6,739 nt of DNA from an uncultured Eubacteriales bacterium. GTDB taxonomy: Bacteria > Bacillota > Clostridia > Oscillospirales > CAG-272. Below, in pieces: positions 1 to 5,660 of this stretch. The stretch's first letter is position 1. Each line of letters starts with the position of its first letter. The notes below the pieces were generated by a model that saw only the letters and a list, made by a program, of their open reading frames with translations, made no database searches and was not told the origin of the DNA. Where the stretch lies: positions 1-6,739 of the forward strand of contig URZF01000086.1 in assembly GCA_900552255.1 (NCBI GenBank), in the 5' to 3' direction. A program made the translations under genes and the position numbers.

Positions 1-197
1 ACGACTTTTACAAAAAGAGGACGCGAAAAATACGCGAGTTTTTCCTGCTGCAAAAGAACAAATGGAAATACCGAAAAACCCATATATATCGTACTTGTCC
101 CTCCTGCGGCGCCCATATCAGGCTCAAAAAAATCAAGGGCGAGCATGACTGCACCTGTCCGAAGTGCGGCAAAGCCTTTCACATCAAGGTCAAATGA
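1..197 (+). CDS. C-terminal part of a small zinc-ribbon protein (5' end outside window)
   Basis: An open frame runs in from the left edge (first full codon at base 3) and stops with TGA at 195-197, giving 64 visible residues. The N-terminal half is basic and aromatic (KKRTRKIREFF, then KWKYRK). The C-terminal half has two CPxCG knuckles (CPSCG and CPKCG), 16 residues apart between the inner cysteines, followed by a basic tail ending FHIKVK. This four-cysteine arrangement is a classic zinc ribbon that should bind one zinc ion. From memory, many Clostridia carry small proteins with one or two N-terminal membrane helices, an Arg/Lys-rich segment and a C-terminal zinc ribbon of this type; whether helices exist here cannot be seen. 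The stop lies 18 nt before the VTT-domain gene on the same strand, so the two are probably cotranscribed. Its role is unknown. Confidence 0.72.
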   Translation, partial: DFYKKRTRKIREFFLLQKNKWKYRKTHIYRTCPSCGAHIRLKKIKGEHDCTCPKCGKAFHIKVK

Positions 198-215
198 GGA
201 CATCATAAAGGGACC

Positions 216-893
216 ATGAAAAAGAGAAAAATCATTTTATACAGCATCTTTGCGGTCATCGTGGTCGCCGCCGTCGTCTATTTTCTCTGCAATCCCATCT
301 CGGCGGAGGAAATTGAAGCGATACTCCCGCAAAACGAGTGGTGGTCAGCCGCGATCCTTCTTGTTCTTTTCGTCATGAAGGGCTTTATTCCCGTCATTTT
401 ATATGCGATCCTCGTGACGGCCTGCGGCGCGCTGTTCGATCTGCCGTACGCGATCCTGCTGGCATCTATCGGCACCGTCATCACCTTTACGATATCGTAT
501 CTCATCGGGAAAACGGCGAAGGCCGACGTGAACCGCATGATCGAAAAGCACGAGATGCTCAAAAAATACTATGTCAAGGGGGAAAAATATTCGTTCGTCT
601 TTTCCCTCGCTCTGCATGCGGTGGGACTTTCCTCCGAGCTGCTCGGCGCGTTCTTCGGCTCGGTCGGCATGGCATATGTGCCGTACCTTGTCAGCAGCAT
701 TGTCGGCGTTCTGCCCGGTACGGCGATGTGGCTCGTGCTCGGCGACCAAAAAAGCATTTTCACAAAAGAGGGACTTATCATTTTTCTCATAGACTTCACT
801 CTGGTAGCCTCATCATTCCTCTATCTCAATCACCTCTACAAGAAAAAAGCGGAGAAGGCGGCAAAATCCGTCTCCGGCGACAGCGAAAAATAA
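216..893 (+). CDS. VTT-domain (TVP38/TMEM64, DedA-like) integral membrane protein
   Basis: The 225-residue product has a basic N-terminus (MKKRK), a first hydrophobic helix at about 7-24, further hydrophobic segments near 43-65, 66-98, 125-150, 155-176 and 185-205, and a charged C-terminal tail. The order matches the VTT/SNARE-associated family: a helix followed by a Gly-rich re-entrant segment (around G71 and G85), then SYLIGKTAKADV at 94-105, which resembles the YLIGR segment of the family, then a second hydrophobic half ending in GVLPGTAMWLVLG (164-176). Bacterial relatives are linked to lipid scrambling or flipping and proton-motive-force-dependent envelope homeostasis; the substrate here is unknown. 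The usual RLSP-like motif in the second half is not obvious (SLALHAVGLSSELLGAF instead), so it is a divergent member. The ribosome site is poor: AAGGGA is only 2 nt from the ATG and GAGGA is 15 nt away, so coupling to the preceding gene is plausible. It ends at a strong terminator. Confidence 0.85.
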   Translation: MKKRKIILYSIFAVIVVAAVVYFLCNPISAEEIEAILPQNEWWSAAILLVLFVMKGFIPVILYAILVTACGALFDLPYAILLASIGTVITFTISYLIGKTAKADVNRMIEKHEMLKKYYVKGEKYSFVFSLALHAVGLSSELLGAFFGSVGMAYVPYLVSSIVGVLPGTAMWLVLGDQKSIFTKEGLIIFLIDFTLVASSFLYLNHLYKKKAEKAAKSVSGDSEK

Positions 894-920
894 AAGGCGC
901 TCCGCAAAGCGCCTTTTTTG
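892..920. terminator. Bidirectional rho-independent terminator
   Basis: GGCGCT (896-901) pairs perfectly with AGCGCC (908-913) around the loop CCGCAA. Six T follow on the plus strand (914-919), with more T after one G. On the minus strand the same hairpin is followed by TTTTATTTTT. It lies between the convergent VTT gene (stop at 893) and the second prepilin gene (stop at 937), so it can end both transcripts. Confidence 0.92.
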
Positions 921-936
921 TTTTTTGATATGGATC

Positions 937-1593
937 TTATTCTACTTCTTCCAGCGTATAGTAGCCGAAGTTGTTGGACGTTTCATCGACATCAAGCGTT
1001 ACCGTGAACACGGTTCCCTTGCGTCCGGTGATGGTGGCAACAGTATTGTAAGAAGCCGATTTGCCTTCCGTAACTGTAAAAGCAGTGCCATCTGATGTGC
1101 CTTCTGAAACGGTAGCTTCAAAAGAAATCGGTTTTACCCAATTTTCTGTCGTATCACCATTTTTTACTTCATAAGAAGCACTATAAGTAACCGTTACTTT
1201 TACTTCTTTTACCGCAGTATCAGGAACATTAGCATCCTCTGCCACTGTCACAGTTTTTCCGGTAGCATCATAATAAGTAGTAATGGTTTCTGTTGTTGTA
1301 GTCGTAGTAGCGGTTTCTACCGATTTAGCAGATGGGGCCGCGATTTCGTTAGAAAAAGCAACAAAATCGTTCCCATCTACCGACAAAACAGTCGGCAGCT
1401 GGCCCTCGGCGATGAAGTCGTAATACTCGGCGTCGAGCGAGGACTTGACTTCCTGCAAATCCGCGGATTTGTTCGCCTTGTCAACCACGTTCGAGAAAGT
1501 GGCAATCATCACGCCCGCGAGAATCGCGATCACCGCAATGACGATGACGAGCTCGACCAGCGTAAAGCCTTTTTTCTTATTGGTATGTTTCAT
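937..1593 (-). CDS. Type IV prepilin-like protein, second gene of the pilin operon
   Basis: The 218-residue product starts MKHTNKKKG followed by FTLVE, a canonical class III/IV prepilin signal. Prepilin peptidase should cut between G9 and F10, leaving F at +1 and the invariant Glu at +5 (E14). A hydrophobic helix follows (about 12-33), ending in the amphipathic SNVVDKANKSADLQEVK typical of Gram-positive pilins. Residues 92-106 are a Thr-rich linker, and the remainder is a Thr/Val-rich predicted beta domain with no family I recognise. A good site, GGAGG at 1603-1607, sits 9 nt before the ATG. The gene begins 17 nt after the stop of the larger pilin-like gene, so the two form an operon read through to the terminator at 892-920. 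The central coding part is AT-rich (18 of 60 GC at 1141-1200) while the N-terminal part is GC-rich (36 of 60 at 1501-1560). It is probably a minor or major pilin or pseudopilin; which one cannot be told. Confidence 0.85.
   Translation of the reverse strand: MKHTNKKKGFTLVELVIVIAVIAILAGVMIATFSNVVDKANKSADLQEVKSSLDAEYYDFIAEGQLPTVLSVDGNDFVAFSNEIAAPSAKSVETATTTTTTETITTYYDATGKTVTVAEDANVPDTAVKEVKVTVTYSASYEVKNGDTTENWVKPISFEATVSEGTSDGTAFTVTEGKSASYNTVATITGRKGTVFTVTLDVDETSNNFGYYTLEEVE
1487..1569 (-). repeat. Constant prepilin segment, copy 1
   Basis: This 83-bp stretch aligns without gaps to 3199-3281 with seven mismatches that I counted by eye. It encodes the end of the signal, the cleavage site and the membrane helix through the NVV segment. 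Beyond it the two genes lose alignable DNA similarity, although the proteins keep a short K-A...LQE-K resemblance. Confidence 0.9.
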
Positions 1594-1610
1594 TCTCTAT
1601 CGCCTCCAAA

Positions 1611-3302
1611 TCATTTAAACTTGTCGGCAATATTGAGGGTAATGGTCTTAGTAGCAAACGCATTGTTCTCGGCAACGTTCACCGTAACCGTAGTTCCCTG
1701 CGTCAAATCGACCACATTTCCAAGTTTCGATGAATCGGAATCACCTTCATAAACGGTAACTGCCGATACGCCATCCGGAACATTGATTACAACATTTTCC
1801 GAAATAAACACTTCAGCAAGCTGATAAGCCTGTGCGCGCTTTGCGATAATCGTGATTGCCGACTTTCCGTCAACCACTGTTCCGTCATTTCCAGACACTT
1901 CATTTCCGCCGGTCGTCACGGTAAAGGTACCGCCATACAGTCTTACCGTCCCGCCGCAAGCCGAAATGGACGCATTGGAAGCCGTAAACGTTCCGTCATA
2001 AACCGAAAGCGTTCCGACCGGCCAATAAATAACACCGCTTTCATCAGTTCCGTTAAATGTTCCGCCGTTGACGATTATCTGCGCATTTTTGTTGATAGGC
2101 TCTTTTGTCGTTGGATCTGTTGATGCATTGGCAGAAATTGCTACCGGGAAATTAAAGGTTCCGCCATTGATAACAACCGTACCATTGCCAAATGCGCCGA
2201 CAGCATAATATGACGTTTTATCATCAGGATTAGTGGATTCAGCCGGACTGAAAGTGCCGCCGTTAATCGTCAAAACACCATGACCGGAAGTATAAACTGC
2301 AGGATTGTTATAATTTCCGCCTACAAAATCGCCGTCCTCAATCACTACATTCCCTTCAACGTACAGCACCACTCCGCTGTATGCGGTCTTGCCATCTGTA
2401 GTTTGGTATGTATAACCTTTTCTAATAAACGAGCCGCTGCCCTTAATGGTGACAGTAGCGCCCTCGGCAACCGTAATCATTTCCGCGGCAGTAATATCAT
2501 AATCGCCCAAATCGATTGTAATATTTTTATCGATATTTAAAGATGTTGTTAAAGTCAAATTGTCAGAAAGAGCAATAACAGAACCCGCCTCCGCCGTTGC
2601 AATTGCATTGGAGAAACTATCTTCATCGCTCACTTCAACTTTTCCTGCATTGGCATACTTCTTCACGATCGCTTCAATCTGCTCTTCCGTCAGAGTATTC
2701 GTCTTGATGGTAGCCACATCGCTGACAATCGTACTGATTTTGGCATTGGTATCCGCCAGCGCCGCGTCTACAACGGCTCTGACCTCAGCTGCGCTGAGAG
2801 AATTCGCCATAGCGGCCTCGACGATCTGCTTCACCTGAGAGGCCGTCAGCGAGCTTGCGCTGTTGTACTTCTTGACAATCGCTTCCACCTGTGCCGTCGT
2901 CAGAGAACCGGCAAGCGTCCTGTTTACGATCGTCTGGATCTGTTCCTCGGTAAGGCCGGTATTTTCTCCGCCTTTCGCCACACCGTATTCATTCAGAGCG
3001 GCGGCAACGGCCGCCTCAACGGCGCCGTCCGGAAGATTGACATTGATCTCGGAGAGCTTCTGTGCCAGCTCGTTCTCGAAATCCTCCCAGCCGAGCCAGT
3101 CGGCATTTTCGAGCTTCGCCGTGATGTCCTCAATCTTCTGATTGATTTCATCCTGCTTTGCTTCCTGCAATTTGCGGCTGTCTTCCGCTTTCTTCACGAC
3201 GTTCGCGAAGGTAGCAATCATCACGCCCGCGAGAATCGCGATCACGGCGATGACGATGACGAGCTCAACAAGCGTAAAGCCGCGTCTGCTTTGCTTTCTC
3301 AT
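1611..3302 (-). CDS. Prepilin-type protein with helical repeats and a parallel beta-helix passenger
   Basis: The 563-residue product starts MRKQSRRG then FTLVE: predicted prepilin peptidase cleavage after G8, with Glu at +5 (E13) and a membrane/stalk helix at about 11-32. Residues 33-116 are charged and helical (likely coiled coil). Residues 117-221 hold a repeat L-T-x-x-Q-V/I-x-x-I-V starting at 117, 134, 152, 169 and 204, a period near 17.5, with a degenerate unit between the last two. From about 222 the protein becomes Ile/Val/Gly/Thr-rich, with DGDF, NGGTF, NGGTF, NGGTF, YDGTF and YGGTF turns ending at F326, F351, F383, F416, F439 and F460, as expected for a right-handed beta-helix. A beta-rich tail (480-563) follows. 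This is far longer than an ordinary pilin (about 130-200 residues). AGGAGG at 3311-3316 lies 8 nt before the ATG. First gene of the operon. No catalytic motif is evident; adhesin or tip-subunit roles are inference. The DNA for 222-563 is AT-rich compared with the 5' part. Confidence 0.88.
   Translation of the reverse strand: MRKQSRRGFTLVELVIVIAVIAILAGVMIATFANVVKKAEDSRKLQEAKQDEINQKIEDITAKLENADWLGWEDFENELAQKLSEINVNLPDGAVEAAVAAALNEYGVAKGGENTGLTEEQIQTIVNRTLAGSLTTAQVEAIVKKYNSASSLTASQVKQIVEAAMANSLSAAEVRAVVDAALADTNAKISTIVSDVATIKTNTLTEEQIEAIVKKYANAGKVEVSDEDSFSNAIATAEAGSVIALSDNLTLTTSLNIDKNITIDLGDYDITAAEMITVAEGATVTIKGSGSFIRKGYTYQTTDGKTAYSGVVLYVEGNVVIEDGDFVGGNYNNPAVYTSGHGVLTINGGTFSPAESTNPDDKTSYYAVGAFGNGTVVINGGTFNFPVAISANASTDPTTKEPINKNAQIIVNGGTFNGTDESGVIYWPVGTLSVYDGTFTASNASISACGGTVRLYGGTFTVTTGGNEVSGNDGTVVDGKSAITIIAKRAQAYQLAEVFISENVVINVPDGVSAVTVYEGDSDSSKLGNVVDLTQGTTVTVNVAENNAFATKTITLNIADKFK
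2640..2954 (-). repeat. Protein-level tandem repeat, 17-18 residue units (LTxxQVxxIV)
   Basis: Within the large pilin-like gene, units beginning LTEEQIQTIV, LTTAQVEAIV, LTASQVKQIV, LSAAEVRAVV and LTEEQIEAIV start at residues 117, 134, 152, 169 and 204. The spacings are 17, 18, 17 and 35; the last equals two units, with a decayed copy at about 186-203. Two units continue with the same VKKY sequence. The conserved hydrophobic positions suit short amphipathic helices forming a linker or stalk between the pilin helix and the beta-helix. Confidence 0.8.
3199..3281 (-). repeat. Constant prepilin segment, copy 2
   Basis: Partner of 1487-1569 (offset 1712 bp, 76 of 83 identical). The stretch TCACGCCCGCGAGAATCGCG (plus strand, 3221-3240) is identical in both copies. 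It lies at the 5' end of the large pilin-like gene. Confidence 0.9.
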
Positions 3303-3603
3303 GCTTATTTCCTCCTAAAGAAATATAAAAATATAAAATTGTACCGCGCGCTCCCCGAAGCCGAGGGCGCGTCCCCGGCGTTCTCCAAGCCGGAAAACGC
3401 CATAAAGCCTCTCCCGTCCACCATAGCGGCGCGGCAAAGGCATTCTTCGGGACATCGCCCAGTGCGGTGAGCGGATATCCCTTTTTCCCATTCGGTCATG
3501 CCTATTGCGGTAAGCAAAAACCGGGATATCGGACGGCATTTGTTGCGGCAACTGCCGTTCGCGGCGGAAGAGGAGAAAAAACTTTCATCCCCACTTTTCC
3601 ACT
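3303..3603 (-). promoter_or_regulatory. Long GC-rich structured 5' leader of the pilin operon
   Basis: From the predicted start site (about 3603) to the ATG at 3302 there are roughly 300 nt with no convincing gene. Hairpins that I can pair by eye, read on the minus strand: 3533-3558 (ACGGCA/TGCCGT with inner GTTG/CAAC); 3449-3481 (8 bp GGGATATC/GATGTCCC plus 5 bp GCTCA/TGGGC, one bulged base); a 6-bp helix 3498-3503/3438-3443 that encloses the previous one; 3377-3401 (10 bp, loop GGCTT); and 3348-3370 (9 bp with one bulged base). The last hairpin precedes an AU-rich stretch and then the ribosome site. The GGGCAAACC and GCAAAGCC signatures of the c-di-GMP-I riboswitch are absent, and I could not assign any known riboswitch class. 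It may be a regulatory leader or a stabilising 5' structure; the function is inference. Confidence 0.5.
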
Positions 3604-3609
3604 GTAGAC

Positions 3610-3638
3610 ATTATAGCACAAAGGTCTTTTTCCGTCAA
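3610..3638 (-). promoter_or_regulatory. Sigma-A promoter of the pilin operon
   Basis: On the minus strand TTGACG (3638-3633), a 17-nt spacer and a perfect TATAAT (3615-3610) make a near-consensus promoter. Start of transcription is expected near 3603. Its -35 box overlaps the end of the T-run of the tetR terminator, so the operon gets its own promoter directly after the upstream transcript ends. The nearest downstream gene is the large pilin-like gene, about 300 nt away. Confidence 0.82.
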
Positions 3639-3674
3639 TAAAAAAGCGGTGCCTTTTTTGTCAAAAAAGACACC
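3639..3674 (-). terminator. Rho-independent terminator of the tetR gene
   Basis: On the minus strand GGTGTCTTTTTT and AAAAAAGGCACC (3674-3663 and 3659-3648) form a 12-bp stem, with one T-G pair and a three-base loop GAC, followed by GCTTTTTTATT. It starts about 65 nt after the tetR stop. On the plus strand the same stem is followed only by ATTTTT, so termination there would be weaker. Confidence 0.85.
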
Positions 3675-3739
3675 ATTTTTGAAAAGCCCTATGGTACGCC
3701 GCGGCCGGCGGCGGTAAAGCCGGATTCCCGACAATCTTT

Positions 3740-4327
3740 TCATTTTCCTTTATCCGACAGATAGCCCACCCCATAGGTCATGATGCCGGCGATCTCCTCC
3801 GCGATCACCTCCACCGACTCCTTCATGCCGGATAAAATCCAGCGTCTGAGCGACACGACGCAGCCGCCAGAGATAAACAGATAATACCGTTCGAGCTTCC
3901 CCGTATCCGTATCCGGAAACCGTCCGCCGTAAAACGTCATGAACGCATCGTGTCCGATCTTCACGAATTTATCGATGATGCCGCTGCCGGCATCCTGCCC
4001 GAGCAGGATCATACACAGCTCGGAATTTTCTTTCAGCATGGCGAATACCGTCCGGCACACCGCTGAAACGGAGCCCAATGCCCCCGAATCCGCAAAGCGG
4101 CCGACGGATTCGGCAAACTCGGTGAGAAGCTCGTTCTCGATCTGCTCTTTCAGATCATACACGTCAAGATAATATTTATAAAAGGTTCCCCGATTGATCT
4201 GTGCCCGTTCGCAAAGCTCGCGGACGGTGATATGCCGGATATCCTTTTTCGATAAAAGCTCCAAAAACGCTTCCCTTATCATCTTTTTGGTGACTCTTGT
4301 CCGCTGATCGGCTTTGTCAGTTTTCAC
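3740..4327 (-). CDS. TetR/AcrR-family transcriptional regulator
   Basis: I place the start at the GTG 4325-4327, giving 195 residues (first residues MKTDKADQRTR). AGGAGG-type sequence at 4336-4341 lies 8 nt upstream of this GTG, whereas the longer frame opening at the ATG ending at 4390 has no ribosome site and adds 21 atypical residues. The N-terminal part is a standard TetR DNA-binding domain: RTRVTKKMIREAFLELL at 9-25 is the first helix, and ITVRELCERAQINRGTFYKYY at 33-53 is the helix-turn-helix with its recognition helix near 44-53. The C-terminal part, with SGGCVVSLRRWILSG at 153-167, resembles the regulatory domain of the clostridial TetR group related to DhaS-type activators (family assignment from memory). 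Ligand unknown. It is divergent from the SDR gene and followed by its own terminator, so the SDR gene and itself are the likeliest targets; control of the pilin operon is possible but nothing seen supports it. Confidence 0.9.
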   Translation of the reverse strand: MKTDKADQRTRVTKKMIREAFLELLSKKDIRHITVRELCERAQINRGTFYKYYLDVYDLKEQIENELLTEFAESVGRFADSGALGSVSAVCRTVFAMLKENSELCMILLGQDAGSGIIDKFVKIGHDAFMTFYGGRFPDTDTGKLERYYLFISGGCVVSLRRWILSGMKESVEVIAEEIAGIMTYGVGYLSDKGK

Positions 4328-4398
4328 CGAACTGTCCTCCTTTCGTACAAAATCGGCTTCTGTGTCGATTATCTTTCCCATAAAGGGCAAATTATCGA

Positions 4399-4426
4399 TT
4401 GTTTTTCAATGAAGGCCGGGTATAAT
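4399..4426 (+). promoter_or_regulatory. Possible sigma-A promoter for the SDR gene
   Basis: TTGTTT (4399-4404), a 16-nt spacer and a perfect TATAAT (4421-4426) lie on the plus strand, about 155 nt before the SDR start codon. The resulting leader would contain GCCGGC repeats (4448-4453 and 4477-4482, able to pair) and the AT palindrome at 4524-4537. Confidence 0.5.
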
Positions 4427-4500
4427 AAAAGTTGTAACGAGGCTTTCGCCGGCATCGTGGTTTTATCCCGTCCATCGCCGGCCCAATCGTGTATAGACCC

Positions 4501-4509
4501 ATTGTATCA
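4501..4509 (-). promoter_or_regulatory. Possible extended -10 promoter for tetR
   Basis: On the minus strand the sequence reads TGATACAAT (4509-4501), an extended -10 element (TG-n-TACAAT). No good -35 box sits 17 nt upstream. It would give a leader of roughly 165 nt before the GTG start. This is a weak call made because nothing nearer the gene looks better. Confidence 0.35.
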
Positions 4510-4523
4510 CAAAATTTTGAACA

Positions 4524-4537
4524 TTTTATATATAAAA
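4524..4537. promoter_or_regulatory. 14-bp palindrome, candidate TetR operator
   Basis: TTTTATATATAAAA is a perfect 14-bp inverted repeat in the divergent tetR/SDR intergenic region, 46 nt before the SDR start. A second short palindrome, CAAAATTTTG, is at 4510-4519. TetR proteins usually bind palindromes between divergent genes, but AT-rich palindromes also occur by chance, so this is only a candidate. Confidence 0.35.
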
Positions 4538-4583
4538 CGAAAAAATTCCGTTTTTACGGCAGCCCCATGAAAGGAGGAAAGCC

Positions 4584-5642
4584 ATGAAAACCATTTATCT
4601 TGTCACAGGTGCAAACGGACATCTCGGCAGCGCCGTCTGCGCGGCGCTCCGCGAAAAAGGAGAGGAAGTGCGCGCGCTCGTTCTGCCGGGCGAAAACACG
4701 GATTTTATCCGCGCGCTCGGCGTTTCTGTCGTCTTTGGAAACGTATGCAAAAAAGAGGAGCTGGAGACATTTTTCGAGCTGGAAAAGCCCGCAAGACGCA
4801 TCGTCATTCACTGTGCCGGCATCGTCGACATCACGGACGGAAATTCGGAGCGTATGGAGCTTGTCAACATCGGAGGGACAAAAAACGTCATCGACATGTG
4901 CAAAAAATTCGACGTGCACCGCTTTCTTTACGTCAGCTCCGTACATGCGATCCCCGTTCCGGCCAAAGGGCGCGTCATAAAGGAAACGACGACGTTTTCA
5001 CCGGAGACGGTCGACGGCGCCTATGCGAAAACCAAGGCCGCGGCGACAGCGCTCGTACTCGAAAGCGTAAAGGACGGCGTGCCGGCGATTGTCGTGCATC
5101 CCTCCGGCATCATCGGTCCCTATCTCGGGAACGGGAACCACCTTGTCCAAATGGTAAAAAGCTACATCTCCGGGAAGCTGCCCGCCGTAGTCCGCGGCGG
5201 CTACGATTTCGTGGATGTGCGGGACTGCGCAGGCGGCATCCTTTCCGCCGTTAAATTCGGGCAAATCGGCGAATGCTATATTCTTTCCGGCGATTTTTAT
5301 GAGATCAAGGAGGTCATGGATATGCTCCAAAAAATCGTTTCCGGCAAAAAGCCCGGGACCGTGCCGCTGTGGCTTGCGAAGCTCGCGGCGCCGATGCTGG
5401 AGCATCATGCGCTGCGGCGCGGCAAAAGACCGCTTTTCACAGCTTACTCCCTCTCTACCTTGAATGTAAACAGCCGTTTTTCACACGATAAGGCGACAAA
5501 AGAGCTGGGATATACGCCGCGGGAGCTTTTCGTGACGCTGAAGGATACCGTCCAATGGCTGGTCAAAACGGGAGAATGTCGGCTTCGCGCCGCCAAAAAC
5601 GCCCGATACAAAAAGCTTCGTCCGAGTCCCTCTCAGGGATGA
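4584..5642 (+). CDS. NAD(P)-dependent epimerase/dehydratase-like oxidoreductase (extended SDR)
   Basis: The 352-residue product opens with a Rossmann fold: TGANGHLG at 8-15 is the extended-SDR TGxxGxxG dinucleotide motif. VIHCAG at 74-79 is the strand-4 motif, and YVSSVHA at 116-122 supplies the active-site serine (S118 or S119). YAKTK at 147-151 gives the catalytic Tyr147 and Lys151. HPSGIIGP at 172-179 and YDFVDVRD at 207-214 are typical of the dihydroflavonol reductase / 3-beta-hydroxysteroid dehydrogenase branch. It should reduce, oxidise or epimerise a sugar, aldehyde/ketone or isoprenoid-like substrate with NAD(P); the substrate cannot be read from sequence. The last 20 residues or so (from about 333) form a basic tail beyond the usual family end. 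AAGGAGG at 4571-4577 sits 6 nt before the ATG. It is monocistronic and divergent from tetR, which makes TetR control plausible. Confidence 0.9.
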   Translation: MKTIYLVTGANGHLGSAVCAALREKGEEVRALVLPGENTDFIRALGVSVVFGNVCKKEELETFFELEKPARRIVIHCAGIVDITDGNSERMELVNIGGTKNVIDMCKKFDVHRFLYVSSVHAIPVPAKGRVIKETTTFSPETVDGAYAKTKAAATALVLESVKDGVPAIVVHPSGIIGPYLGNGNHLVQMVKSYISGKLPAVVRGGYDFVDVRDCAGGILSAVKFGQIGECYILSGDFYEIKEVMDMLQKIVSGKKPGTVPLWLAKLAAPMLEHHALRRGKRPLFTAYSLSTLNVNSRFSHDKATKELGYTPRELFVTLKDTVQWLVKTGECRLRAAKNARYKKLRPSPSQG

Positions 5643-5660
5643 AGCAGCATCACACAAATC

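Noticed and set aside
338..928. 196-codon plus-strand frame overlapping the VTT gene, and minus-strand frames over the same bases
   Set aside because: They are out-of-frame shadows: Arg/His-rich translations with no family resemblance, inside a clear membrane-protein gene.
1285..1320. Possible phase-variation tract in the Thr-rich linker of the smaller pilin
   Set aside because: The Thr codons are mixed (ACT, ACG, ACA, ACC) and do not form a uniform short repeat long enough to slip readily.
3377..3503. Cobalamin riboswitch, because the leader contains CCCGAAGAATGCC, which resembles a B12 box
   Set aside because: The match to the B12 box needs a one-base gap, the other conserved core elements and the normal length are missing, and a pilin operon is not a known cobalamin target.
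3305..3551. Two overlapping minus-strand open frames (70 and 78 codons) in the pilin leader
   Set aside because: They lack ribosome sites, have unnatural Arg-rich or low-complexity composition, overlap each other in different frames, and cover the predicted hairpins. They are better explained as chance frames in GC-rich structured RNA.
3502..3588. 28-codon minus-strand frame starting MKVFSPLPP near the 5' end of the leader, a possible leader peptide
   Set aside because: Its ATG follows GTGGGG with no spacing, and it shows no run of regulatory codons. It ends inside a predicted helix, but nothing else supports translation.
3303..3603. c-di-GMP-I riboswitch before the pilin genes
   Set aside because: I looked for the GGGCAAACC, GAAA-loop and GCAAAGCC signatures on the minus strand and did not find them.
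4745..5408. Long alternate frames (169 codons plus, 136 codons minus) across the SDR gene
   Set aside because: GC-rich coding DNA readily yields such frames. The SDR frame has all expected motifs and a ribosome site, whereas these have neither.
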